In this document: in pieces, positions 27,700 to 36,743 of the stretch | How positions within the stretch are numbered: the stretch's first letter is position 1 | Layout of the letters: every line of letters starts with the position of its first letter | NCBI RefSeq assembly: GCF_007748175.1 | Contig: NZ_CP037422.1 | Span: 4,604,334-4,668,333, forward strand | Reading direction: 5' to 3' | DNA length: 64,000 nucleotides | DNA from: Gimesia aquarii | GTDB taxonomy: Bacteria > Planctomycetota > Planctomycetia > Planctomycetales > Planctomycetaceae | The notes under the pieces: generated by a model | The model's database searches: none | Told to the model about the DNA's origin: nothing | Seen by the model: the letters and a program-made list of their open reading frames with translations, nothing else | Program-made: the position numbers and the translations under genes

Positions 27700-27737
27700 T
27701 CTCTATACCTGAAAGGGTATCACCTTTATTATAGAGA
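27700..27737. other. Inverted repeat TCTCTATA...TATAGAGA upstream of a kinase gene
   Basis: Perfect 8-bp arms are separated by 22 nt that contain GGTATCACC. The TATCACCT...ATAGAGAA order also occurs at 22443-22472 upstream of the acidic membrane protein. It may be a shared promoter or operator element; weak. Confidence 0.35.
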
Positions 27738-27795
27738 ATGTGTGTAGCTTTCCTTCAGGCATTCATTGACTTACTATATTGCCAGATAACGACTT

Positions 27796-29493
27796 ATGCC
27801 AGCTGACAAACCGCAGAAAAAAATGAGCAATGTCCACACGGGGGCGTCTGGTGAAAGTTCCGCATCACCCCCGGTGAAAGGGGCAGAATCTCGTACTCAA
27901 CGATTATCTGGTGTTGAAGATTCTGATCCCATGGGCCAGACCGTCCACCAGACCAGCGACTCCTCTCCGTCACCTCGTGAAACCCAAGCAGTGAATCTGG
28001 TGGGCAAGCAGTTAGGTGACTTCAAAATTTTGAGGAAATTGGGGCAGGGGGGGATGGCGACTGTCTACCTGGCTGAGCAGGTTTCTCTCAAACGGGAAGC
28101 CGCGATCAAGGTCATGCATGATGAATTGTTAAGCGATGAAACGCATCTCAAGCGTTTTGAACGTGAAGCAAAAGCGGCCGCGGGACTTACACATCCTAAT
28201 ATCGTACAGGTTTATATGACGGGAGAGTTTGAAGGAACGCATTATATTGCTCAAGAATATGTGCGTGGTATTAATCTGAGAGAATATCTTGCGCGTTATG
28301 CTCCCCCAGACTATGCTTTGATTATCAGGATCATGCGACAGATCGCTGCTGCATTAAATGCTGCAGCAGAAAAAGAAGTCGTTCATCGGGATATCAAACC
28401 CGAGAATATTATGATGACGTCCAAAAAACAGATCAAGGTTGCCGATTTTGGACTGGCACAAATTGCTCAGTCTGATGAACGAGTCAATCTCACTCAAGTT
28501 GGCATGACGATGGGGACTCCTTTGTATATGAGTCCAGAGCAAGTCAATGGTGGAGTACTTGATCAGCGCAGTGATATCTATTCACTAGGGGTAACCTGTT
28601 ATCACTTGATTTCGGGGCGGCCCCCCTTTCATGGTGAAACGGCACTTTCCATTGCCGTCAAACATTTAAATGAGGCGGCTCCTCCACTAACAGATCGACG
28701 TCCGGATCTACCAGTGGCGCTTTGTGATTTAGTCCATCGTATGATGGAAAAGGATCCCGATAAACGGCCTGCGAACGCCAGCGAGCTTATTCAGGAAATA
28801 AAAAAAATTCCGGAACAGGTTTCTGACAGTCAGCAAAACAACTGGAGATCGTTTCTTCCTTTTCAGGGGAATCGAAATATTCAGAGGCAACTCGCCGCGT
28901 TTCTGTTGGCTTTCCTATGTGTGGGCAGTGTGGCTGCCGCCTTTGGATGGATCAATCGTCCCGGAGATCCGTTGAATGCTCCTTTTCTCCAACAAGGGGA
29001 CAATGCAACTGATCAAAATATAATACCAAAAGAAAAATCAGCCATGATTCAGTATCTCCTGGCAGTCAGGTTGGGAAACAGTGAACATGCATGGAAGGCC
29101 GTTATTACAAACTTTCCGGATGACGAATTTTACAAATCTCGTGCACAAATCCGATTGGGACTGTTACTAATCAGAGAAGGTCGATATGAGGATGCAAAAA
29201 AGATTTTCCAGGAACTGATTGATTCTGGTCAGTCTGTTTCTACTATAGTGAATGGTTATGCAGGCCTGATGGCACTCGAAAGCATAGGGGGCGATGCTCA
29301 AAAGTCTCAGGAAATATGGAATCTCCAGGTTGAAAAACAACTGAGTGATCCGGATATAGAACTGGATACAGAAATGGTTGAATATGTTTCACGGGCTCTT
29401 AGAAATAACCAAAGTGTCCTTGGTATTGATAACGGCAAAGAACTCGATGAAATCTTCGATCTGCCTAATGCAGATGAAGCAGATCGATCATAA
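27796..29493 (+). CDS. Membrane-anchored Ser/Thr protein kinase
   Basis: This 565-residue protein has a low-complexity N-tail (1-70) and a Hanks-type kinase domain (about 73-340): KLGQGGMATVYLAEQ, AAIKVMHDE with the ATP lysine, VHRDIKPENIMM, VADFGLAQI and GTPLYMSPEQV. All catalytic residues are present. A membrane helix (about 364-386, AAFLLAFLCVGSVAAAFGW) follows, then a helical C-terminal part (about 410-565) resembling a TPR pair (GLLLIREGRYEDAKKIFQEL). The kinase is predicted cytosolic, with the C-part outside the membrane. It precedes the FHA-phosphatase gene by 247 bp. Confidence 0.93.
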   Translation: MPADKPQKKMSNVHTGASGESSASPPVKGAESRTQRLSGVEDSDPMGQTVHQTSDSSPSPRETQAVNLVGKQLGDFKILRKLGQGGMATVYLAEQVSLKREAAIKVMHDELLSDETHLKRFEREAKAAAGLTHPNIVQVYMTGEFEGTHYIAQEYVRGINLREYLARYAPPDYALIIRIMRQIAAALNAAAEKEVVHRDIKPENIMMTSKKQIKVADFGLAQIAQSDERVNLTQVGMTMGTPLYMSPEQVNGGVLDQRSDIYSLGVTCYHLISGRPPFHGETALSIAVKHLNEAAPPLTDRRPDLPVALCDLVHRMMEKDPDKRPANASELIQEIKKIPEQVSDSQQNNWRSFLPFQGNRNIQRQLAAFLLAFLCVGSVAAAFGWINRPGDPLNAPFLQQGDNATDQNIIPKEKSAMIQYLLAVRLGNSEHAWKAVITNFPDDEFYKSRAQIRLGLLLIREGRYEDAKKIFQELIDSGQSVSTIVNGYAGLMALESIGGDAQKSQEIWNLQVEKQLSDPDIELDTEMVEYVSRALRNNQSVLGIDNGKELDEIFDLPNADEADRS

Positions 29494-29740
29494 AATTGAT
29501 TCATGAAACATCATTTCCCTGAAAAGAAAGAATGACTTTTATAATCTTGAGTAGTCTTGATGACAGGGAAGATTTCTTTTAGAACGGAACAGATTATAAT
29601 AGTGTAATGTTCAGGTGTGGTAACAAGCTGCTTCGCATCTGAGGGAATTCAAAGAATGGCTGTCGTCGATCAGTAACCTAACTGATAAAACCGCTCCTGA
29701 CAGTCAGTCGCATTCAAGTTAAGTCGGGCACTATACTATC

Positions 29741-31465
29741 GTGGCGATTTTACAAATATTAAAAGGGAAAGTTCCCGAACAAATCATCGAGTTAAGTGGC
29801 GATCGTGTGATTATGGGCCGCCACCCTAACTGCGAAATCGTGCTTGATAATGTCGCGGTCAGCCGTTATCACGCGCAGATTCTGGAGAGCCACGGTTTCT
29901 TTTACCTGGAAGATCTACATAGTCGAAATGGGACGTTATTGAATGGGGCTCCCATCGAAGGAAGAACCGAACTGCACGAAAGCGATACGATTAGTATTTG
30001 TGATATCCAGATGCAGTTTTTATTGAACTATCAGGATCATTCCGATTTTCTCGATTCATCCATTCAACAGACGATGGAAGTTAGTAATTCTTCCTTGAAA
30101 CAGGAAGCACATTTGCTGGCCATCGACGAGAATTCGGAAGAAGGTGTTCTTGATGGTTCATCGATTATCAGCCAGCTTGATTTGAATACTAGCAGCCAGT
30201 TACGTATCAGTGTGAAGCCAGAGGTTAAGCTACATGCCGTTTTGGAAATTAGCCAGACGCTCAGCCGTGCTTTAAAGCTGGATGAAGTACTTCCTCGAAT
30301 TTTGGATGGGCTGTTCAAGATATTTGCACAGGCTGACCAGGGTTTCATTATGCTCCAGAGTCCCGAGCGCAAAAAGCTCGTAGTCAAAGCCACAAAAGCC
30401 AGACGGTCAGAGGACGAGGATGCGATTCGGATCAGCACGACAATCGTGCGACAAGCCATTATGAGTGGGGCCGCGATTTTGAGTGCCGATGCGGTAGAAG
30501 ATGATCGTTTCAAAATGAGTGAGAGTATTACTTCACTCAGAATTCGTTCCATGATGTGCGTTCCACTCATTTCACACGGTGGTGATATTCTGGGAGTGAT
30601 TCAAATTGCAACGCGTGATATCGGCCAGCAATTCGATAAAGATGATTTGGATGTTTTAGTGGCAATTACGCAGCAGGCGAGTCTGGCCGTAGAAAATGCG
30701 AAGTTGCACGAAGATCTGGTGAAGCAACGAGATATCGAGCGTGATTTAGAGTTTGCACATCAGATTCAATTGGGCTTATTACCCCATAGCCGCCCCAAAT
30801 TTAAAGAATATGAGTTTTTTGATTATTATGAATCAGCGCAAAGTGTTGGCGGTGATTATTTCGACTACATCAAACTACCTAATGGTAAACTCGTCGTTAC
30901 TTTAGGTGATGTTGCCGGCAAGGGGGTTCCGGCGGCAATTTTAATGGCACGTTTGTATGCCTCGGCACGATTTCAAGTTCTTTCAAAACCATCTGCCGAT
31001 AAAGCTTTAACTGAATTAAATACAGAGATTGCTTCAAGCGGTGTTGGATTACGGTTTATCACCTTTGTAATTGCAGTCCTTGATCCAAAGAAGCATACTG
31101 TTTCGCTTGTGAATGCAGGACATATGGCCCCTCTGCTGAGAAAAAGTGCAGAAGGGACTGTAGTACCAGTCGCACAAGAAAAATCAGGGATGCCCCTGGG
31201 AGTTTTAAAAGACCAAACTTTCCATGTAGAAACCATAACATTGGAAAAAGGAGACACATTAGTCTTTTACACGGATGGAGTCACTGAAGCCATGGATCAG
31301 GATAATCATCTTTATCACCGAGATCGCCTGATTAAATATATCAAGTCTGGCCCTGAAGAGGTTGAGCCGCTTGTGAAAGGAATTCTGTCAGATGTGGATG
31401 CTTTCAGACAGGATTCGATGCAAAAAGATGACATTTGTGTTGTCAGCTTTCGGCGTAAAAAGTAA
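29741..31465 (+). CDS. FHA-GAF-PP2C (RsbU-type) phosphatase
   Basis: This 574-residue protein has an FHA domain (about 15-95: IMGRHPNCEIVLDN, SRYHAQI, LHSRNGTLLNG), which binds phosphothreonine. A GAF domain follows (about 165-325: FAQADQGFIMLQ, MCVPLISHGGDILGVIQIA). The SpoIIE/RsbU-type PP2C phosphatase (about 345-574) carries VGGDYFDYIKL, LGDVAGKGVPAAILMARL, NAGHMAPLL and FYTDGVTEAMD. Cytoplasmic. The FHA domain after a Ser/Thr kinase gene suggests it reads phosphorylation made by that kinase. GTG 29741 starts the FHA strand directly. Confidence 0.93.
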   Translation: MAILQILKGKVPEQIIELSGDRVIMGRHPNCEIVLDNVAVSRYHAQILESHGFFYLEDLHSRNGTLLNGAPIEGRTELHESDTISICDIQMQFLLNYQDHSDFLDSSIQQTMEVSNSSLKQEAHLLAIDENSEEGVLDGSSIISQLDLNTSSQLRISVKPEVKLHAVLEISQTLSRALKLDEVLPRILDGLFKIFAQADQGFIMLQSPERKKLVVKATKARRSEDEDAIRISTTIVRQAIMSGAAILSADAVEDDRFKMSESITSLRIRSMMCVPLISHGGDILGVIQIATRDIGQQFDKDDLDVLVAITQQASLAVENAKLHEDLVKQRDIERDLEFAHQIQLGLLPHSRPKFKEYEFFDYYESAQSVGGDYFDYIKLPNGKLVVTLGDVAGKGVPAAILMARLYASARFQVLSKPSADKALTELNTEIASSGVGLRFITFVIAVLDPKKHTVSLVNAGHMAPLLRKSAEGTVVPVAQEKSGMPLGVLKDQTFHVETITLEKGDTLVFYTDGVTEAMDQDNHLYHRDRLIKYIKSGPEEVEPLVKGILSDVDAFRQDSMQKDDICVVSFRRKK

Positions 31466-31538
31466 GCCGTATAATCAGTGCTCTGCCAATTTATTGTTGA
31501 GCAATGGTTTGTTTCAACTCAGCAGGTGAGGCCCACTT

Positions 31539-33518
31539 TTGACTACAGATGTATTTTCAATTCTCGGAAATGATGGTAAGGTTGCCCAGAGACTCGATCA
31601 ATACGAGCATCGTCCTGAGCAATTGGAAATGGCCGAAGCAGTCGCAGAGGCCATCGAACAGAAAAAACATCTATTGGTCGAAGCCGGAACGGGGGTCGGT
31701 AAGAGTTTTGCCTATTTAGTCCCGGCCATATTAGCAACCTGTCAACAAAACGAAGCTCAAACTGGAAAAGATCGGAAACGGCTCATCGTTTCTACTAATA
31801 CCATCAGTTTGCAGGAACAGCTAATCACCCGCGACATTCCCTTCTTGAATGCAGTATTACCGGTCGAGTTTTCAGCGGTTTTAGTGAAGGGACGCTCTAA
31901 TTATATGAGCCTCCGACGCATGAAAGGAACGGTAGATCGAGCCGGCAGCATCTTTTCCCGACAGGATGAATTGGATCAGCTCGACGAGATTGTGCAATGG
32001 TCGCGCAAGACTACTGATGGCAGCCGTGCTGATCTTGAGTTCCGACCGATTCCCAAAATCTGGGATGAAATTCAGAGTGAACATGGTAACTGTCTGGGAA
32101 AACGTTGTGCGACCTATAATGAATGCTTCTATTACCGTGCTCGCAGACGTGCCTGGAATGCAGATGTACTGGTTGTCAACCACGCATTATTTTTTTCTGA
32201 TCTCGCTTTACGCCGAGACGGAAGCAATATTCTCCCAGATTATGACACCGTGATTTTGGATGAAGCGCATACGATTGAAGCTGTCGCCGGGGATCATCTT
32301 GGTTTATCAATCACAAACAGCCAGTTCGATTATTTATTCAATAAGCTGTATAACGACAGAACACAAAAAGGTCTGTTACTACACCATAATCTGGTTGATT
32401 GCCAACAACATGTCACGCGGCTCAGATTTATGGTCGAAGATTTATTTGATCATTTGCTGGAATGGCAATCCAGCCATGGCTTATCGAATCGACGCATTAG
32501 ACAACAACCACCTATTGAAAATACGCTTACTCAGGAGATGAAGTTATTAGCGGCACATATTTCTGAATATGCTTTTACATTGAAAAATGAAGAAGAACAG
32601 ATTGAACTACACTCTGCTGCAGAACGGAGCTCAGCATTAGGAGATGCTTTGAATAGCTGGTTAACCCAGCAAGCAGAATCCGATTCAGTATACTGGATTG
32701 AAGTTTCGCGTGGTAGAAATCAGCGAGTTAAGATGGTCAATGCTCCTGTGGATGTAGGGCCAGTTCTAAGAGACGAGCTATTTAACCAGGCGAATTCAGT
32801 GATTCTTACCAGTGCGACTTTAGCGGTTGGCAGTCAGGATTTTGGTTTTACTCGCTCTCGACTGGGACTCACACAATGTGAAGAGCTGAAATTAGGTAGC
32901 CCTTTTAATTACCAAGAGCAGGTTCGATTGATATTACCCGAATCGATGCCCGACCCTGGTGATGCGCCAGCTGATTATGAGCTAGCAGTTTGTGAAAAAT
33001 TAAAACAGTATATCCAGCAGACAGACGGGCATGCATTTGCATTGTTTACAAGCTACAAAATGATGACACAATGTGCCGATCGTATCAGTCCCTGGTTGCA
33101 GGAGCATAACCTGGCGCTCTACCTGCAAGGTGATGGGTTACCACGCTCACTGATGCTGGAGCGATTCCGAAACAATCCAAGAGGAGTATTGTTTGGCACT
33201 GATAGTTTCTGGCAGGGAATCGATGTTCCCGGTGATGCCTTAACCAATGTAATTATTACCAGGCTCCCTTTTAGTGTTCCCGATCATCCGCTTCTGGAAG
33301 CACGGGTGGAAGCGATTCGCAATCGCGGTGGTAATCCATTTATGGATTATCAGGTGCCTGAAGCCATTATCAAACTTAAACAAGGGTTTGGCCGATTAAT
33401 TCGTAGTGCCAGCGATCATGGGCAAGTCGTTATTCTTGATCCGAGGGTGCGTACTAAACGCTATGGTCAAATATTTCTGGACAGCTTGCCCGATTGCACT
33501 ATGATCATCGATAAATAA
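31539..33518 (+). CDS. dinG: ATP-dependent DNA helicase, DinG/XPD family
   Basis: This 659-residue superfamily 2 helicase has Walker A LLVEAGTGVGKSFAYLVPA near residue 50, VSTNTISLQEQL, Walker B VILDEAHTIE near 245 and motif VI KQGFGRLIRS near 615. A four-cysteine set in the HGNCLGKRCATYNECFYYRA region (about 186-202) with VVNHALFF after it marks the Fe-S cluster of the XPD/DinG group. It unwinds damaged or structured DNA 5' to 3'. TTG 31539 is the start in frame. No exonuclease domain is seen. Confidence 0.93.
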   Translation: MTTDVFSILGNDGKVAQRLDQYEHRPEQLEMAEAVAEAIEQKKHLLVEAGTGVGKSFAYLVPAILATCQQNEAQTGKDRKRLIVSTNTISLQEQLITRDIPFLNAVLPVEFSAVLVKGRSNYMSLRRMKGTVDRAGSIFSRQDELDQLDEIVQWSRKTTDGSRADLEFRPIPKIWDEIQSEHGNCLGKRCATYNECFYYRARRRAWNADVLVVNHALFFSDLALRRDGSNILPDYDTVILDEAHTIEAVAGDHLGLSITNSQFDYLFNKLYNDRTQKGLLLHHNLVDCQQHVTRLRFMVEDLFDHLLEWQSSHGLSNRRIRQQPPIENTLTQEMKLLAAHISEYAFTLKNEEEQIELHSAAERSSALGDALNSWLTQQAESDSVYWIEVSRGRNQRVKMVNAPVDVGPVLRDELFNQANSVILTSATLAVGSQDFGFTRSRLGLTQCEELKLGSPFNYQEQVRLILPESMPDPGDAPADYELAVCEKLKQYIQQTDGHAFALFTSYKMMTQCADRISPWLQEHNLALYLQGDGLPRSLMLERFRNNPRGVLFGTDSFWQGIDVPGDALTNVIITRLPFSVPDHPLLEARVEAIRNRGGNPFMDYQVPEAIIKLKQGFGRLIRSASDHGQVVILDPRVRTKRYGQIFLDSLPDCTMIIDK

Positions 33519-33642
33519 GATGACTAGCGCTCTACAAGACGGGCTGATTACACTTTGTCTCAGTACTCATGATTGAGCTATGGAAAAAAGCTGAGCTACT
33601 TGTGCGGAACAGTTGTCTTTTAGTCTAAAATCCGGTTGGATG

Positions 33643-34053
33643 TCATTCTGAACTAAAAATGACATCACTGCTACAAAACGAACCGCCAAAATTATTAGCC
33701 AGAGTGACCACTTGATCCAATCCATCTAAGAATAGATTACGGCTCAAGTCTGTCAGAGGATGCAGAAACACAGACCATAAAAGACCATCACCAATGGCAT
33801 AGCGTGCATCAAGCGAGCGATCAAAGTTTGCTTCCATCACATCCCACAAATCATCTTCTTCCAGATCTTCTTCCTTGAGAATGGGAGTCATGATGCGTAC
33901 TCGATCATGGTCAGCATCGACAATTAGAAACAAGATGCGTTTGCCATACTCGACTTTCCAACAGCCCTCTCCTGTTTCCACCAGAGTACACACTTCATCA
34001 ATTAACTCTGAGATCGATTGCGCGTTCAACGCCGTTTTTATTGTCGCAATCAT
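33643..34053 (-). CDS. YbjN-like small protein
   Basis: This 136-residue protein is called from ATG 34053 because GGAG lies 7 nt upstream; the frame stays open to 34179. It begins MIATIKTALNAQSISELIDE and has CWKVEYGKRILFLIVDADHDR and RYAIGDGLLWSVFLHPLTDL, with NLFLDGLDQVVTLANNFGG. This pattern resembles YbjN/CesT-like (type III chaperone fold) proteins. A hairpin (GATGTCATT, 33639-33666) overlaps its stop. Family assignment is tentative; function unknown. Confidence 0.6.
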   Translation of the reverse strand: MIATIKTALNAQSISELIDEVCTLVETGEGCWKVEYGKRILFLIVDADHDRVRIMTPILKEEDLEEDDLWDVMEANFDRSLDARYAIGDGLLWSVFLHPLTDLSRNLFLDGLDQVVTLANNFGGSFCSSDVIFSSE

Positions 34054-34421
34054 TGTCCTACTCCTTGAACAAATATTTCGATCCTTTAAAAAAGGGTCGA
34101 CCGAGAAAAGTTTTTCAAACTGAACCTGATAGCTTGATATTCTGTCCAATCTATTACTTCCAGGTTGTCTGACCTTCATTTCTGTTTAAGATGTGTTACG
34201 ATTCCTGAAACAAAGCCGATTTCAATATCCCTCTACTCTATATTGTTTAACAACTCCACTCAAAAAAGCAACATTATTTTTGTAAGGTGGCAAGATTCTA
34301 ATTTGAGTAAATGCTGCCATTAGAATTAAACTGGAAAATAACAAATAGTGTCAGCTTGTTTCTTTACCTGTTTTAAGGCAAATACCTGAAGTCAATCTTT
34401 CAAAGTTCACGCGGATTTCCT
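34054..34421. other. Divergent intergenic gap before the second kinase gene
   Basis: No gene was found. An inverted repeat ATTCTAAT (34295-34302)/ATTAGAAT (34319-34326) with a 16-nt spacer could be an operator. Promoters for both flanking genes must lie here. Confidence 0.35.
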
Positions 34422-35594
34422 TTGACCACACATGATTCTTCACAACCAGTACAATTGTCAGACCTAGACAAGCATTATCAGAAATTGCTCAACAACAATC
34501 TTCTGCAATGGAATAATGAGCGGACATTCTCGCGCTGCCTGGGAATTGGAGGTCAGGGGGTTGTTTATTTGAGTGCTCGCAAAGGGGCAGATGGGTTCAA
34601 TATACCTGTTGCACTTAAATTGTTTTCTCCTAAGCGCTATGCAAGCAGCCAGGAATATCAAAATGAGATGGGGCGCATAGCTCAGGTTTCAGCCCGTGTA
34701 GCTCGCATCCAAGAAAATCATCTGGTTGCTGTTCAAAATTTCGTAAAACGAGATCACATTTATATCATGGAAATGGAATGGGTTGATGGATATGACCTGC
34801 GCAGCTTGCTGACTCCAGCCACATTTAAACAGATCCGAGAACAAGTGACTTCGCGACGCTGGAAAAAAATCAATAGCAATGTTTTTACAAAAGGAGTTCA
34901 GCAACCAAGATTAAAACCAGGTATTGCAGTTGCCATTCTTCGTGAATGTCTGGCGGCGCTGGCGGCTTTACATCGAAGCGATATTATCCACTGCGATATG
35001 AAGCCTGCGAATATTATGCTCAAACGTAGTGGAAATGCAAAGATCATTGATATTGGTTCGGCGATTGATTTGAACAACTTGCCTTCCAATCAACCCTGCA
35101 CACCAACTTACGCTGCACCTGAAGTACTCTCAGGAGGACGAGCGACACCGCAATCAGATCTTGCCAGTTTGGGATATATTCTGATTGAAGTGATCACTGG
35201 ATTTCAGCCTTTTGCCAATCTGAAATATGCACAGTTGATTAAAGCCAAAGAGAACATTCTACGACAGCTTCCCCAATGGTTTCCAGCTGAAGAGTTTGCA
35301 TTGAGTGAACCATTAATGAAGCTAATTCACAGACTTGTTCATCCCGATCCAGGCGAACGTTTCCAGAGTGCAGAAGCAGCAGACCTGGGAGAGGATGGAG
35401 CTGCTGACTTCCATCGGCTACTCGTCAAAAGTGATCTTCCCAGTGATTACGAAAATGAGTTACGCCTTTGGGTCGAGGAAGTCGAAACGGATTATTTTGA
35501 TAATGGTCACTTTTCCTCTGATCCGGAAACAACAGTGTCCACAACACGCTATATTGAGCAACCATCGCAGCACGACTCCTCACTGGAATCTTGA
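34422..35594 (+). CDS. Ser/Thr protein kinase with non-canonical motifs
   Basis: This 390-residue Hanks-type kinase has a glycine loop LGIGGQGVVYLS (about residue 41), VALKLFSP with the ATP lysine, a catalytic loop IIHCDMKPANIM (HCD in place of HRD), IIDIGSAID (DIG in place of DFG), and TYAAPEVLSGG then DLASLGYILIEVITG. The Asp and Lys of the catalytic loop and the metal-binding Asp are kept, so activity is plausible. HRD-arginine loss suggests it is not controlled by activation-loop phosphorylation. No membrane helix; cytoplasmic. TTG 34422 is used as start, without a strong ribosome site. Confidence 0.9.
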   Translation: MTTHDSSQPVQLSDLDKHYQKLLNNNLLQWNNERTFSRCLGIGGQGVVYLSARKGADGFNIPVALKLFSPKRYASSQEYQNEMGRIAQVSARVARIQENHLVAVQNFVKRDHIYIMEMEWVDGYDLRSLLTPATFKQIREQVTSRRWKKINSNVFTKGVQQPRLKPGIAVAILRECLAALAALHRSDIIHCDMKPANIMLKRSGNAKIIDIGSAIDLNNLPSNQPCTPTYAAPEVLSGGRATPQSDLASLGYILIEVITGFQPFANLKYAQLIKAKENILRQLPQWFPAEEFALSEPLMKLIHRLVHPDPGERFQSAEAADLGEDGAADFHRLLVKSDLPSDYENELRLWVEEVETDYFDNGHFSSDPETTVSTTRYIEQPSQHDSSLES

Positions 35595-35761
35595 TCGATT
35601 CTGAATTTGAATGATATCTTTACAATGCTAACAAAGTAGACCTCTGAGCATTGAAATTTGGTCGTATTTTTTAGATTCCTGATTTGCCGTTCCCCTCGCA
35701 GCCTGTTATTTTAACTAATATAGATTGTGATCTTCTCTCGACTAACTTCAGAGGTTCCTCC

Positions 35762-36673
35762 GTGAAACAGCGTCTCTCCCTACTACTGCTCTTTTTTGTT
35801 TTTGGCACCACTCAACAAGTTTCTGCTGAAACCCAATTATTTGAGTTAAAAACCGGAGATCGGGTGATCTTTCTTGGCAACACGCTGATCGAGCGGGCTC
35901 AAAAGTTCGGAAATTGGGAGAGTGTATTCTTAAGGAGCTTTCCACAGTCGAAACTATCATTCCGAAATTTAGGTTGGAGTGCCGATACAGTCTGGGCCGA
36001 ATCACGAGGAATTTTTGATCCTCCGGCTGTGGGGTATCAACGGATGCTCACACAAGTGAAAGATTTGAAACCAAATATGATTTTGCTTGGTTACGGAGGG
36101 AATGAAGCATATGCAGGTAAGGCAGGGTTACTAGCATTTCAGAAACAACTCGAAAAGCTGATTGCTGATCTGAAGCCAACTGGAGCCAAAATCGTTATTC
36201 TGTCCCCACATCGATCTGAATATGCAGGTCATCCCCTGCCTGATCCAAAATCTCATAATCAAGATCTGAAGCTTTACTCCAATCTGTTACAAGAAACGGC
36301 GATGCGGGGTAATCACTATTTCATTGATCTCTATACTAAGTTGATTCCTGAGCCAGCTGGAAAACCGCAACTGAAATGGACAACGAATGGGATTCATTTA
36401 ACTGACGCTGGTTATCAGAAAGCTGCTGAAATCATTGCCGCTGATCTTGGATTACGACCCGTTATCCTGTCTCCGGATACTATGCATAAAGTAAAAGAGT
36501 TAACATTTGAGAAGAACCGTCATTACTTTCACAATTGGCGACCCCAGAATATCACCTACCTGCTTGGCTTCCGAAAGCATGAACAAGGCCAGAACGCGAA
36601 AGAGTTACCGCAGTTCATTCCATTGATCGAAAAAAATGAAACTGCGATTCATCGCCTGATTTTGTCTCAGTAA
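35762..36673 (+). CDS. SGNH/GDSL-like hydrolase with altered block I
   Basis: This 303-residue protein starts at GTG 35762 (VKQRLSLLLLFF), which begins a signal peptide and follows AGAGG; the frame is open to TTG 35684. Block I reads FLGNTLIERAQ rather than GDSL, block II NLGWSADTVW, block III GYGGNEAY and block V NGIHLTDAGYQKAAE. The GDSL Ser-Asp-His pattern is only partly kept (Thr or Asn near the Ser position, NxxH for DxxH), so catalysis is uncertain. It precedes the TIGR02604-type gene by 70 bp. Probably a periplasmic partner of that protein. Confidence 0.75.
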   Translation: MKQRLSLLLLFFVFGTTQQVSAETQLFELKTGDRVIFLGNTLIERAQKFGNWESVFLRSFPQSKLSFRNLGWSADTVWAESRGIFDPPAVGYQRMLTQVKDLKPNMILLGYGGNEAYAGKAGLLAFQKQLEKLIADLKPTGAKIVILSPHRSEYAGHPLPDPKSHNQDLKLYSNLLQETAMRGNHYFIDLYTKLIPEPAGKPQLKWTTNGIHLTDAGYQKAAEIIAADLGLRPVILSPDTMHKVKELTFEKNRHYFHNWRPQNITYLLGFRKHEQGQNAKELPQFIPLIEKNETAIHRLILSQ

Positions 36674-36743
36674 TTATGATCAACAATTAATTATCTCCGA
36701 AATAGTTCTACAACCGTTATTTGATCTCAAGAGGATCGTTCCC

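Noticed and set aside
33639..33666. Hairpin GATGTCATT...AATGACATC as a terminator
   Set aside because: It overlaps the stop region of the YbjN-like gene and has no T-run on either strand.
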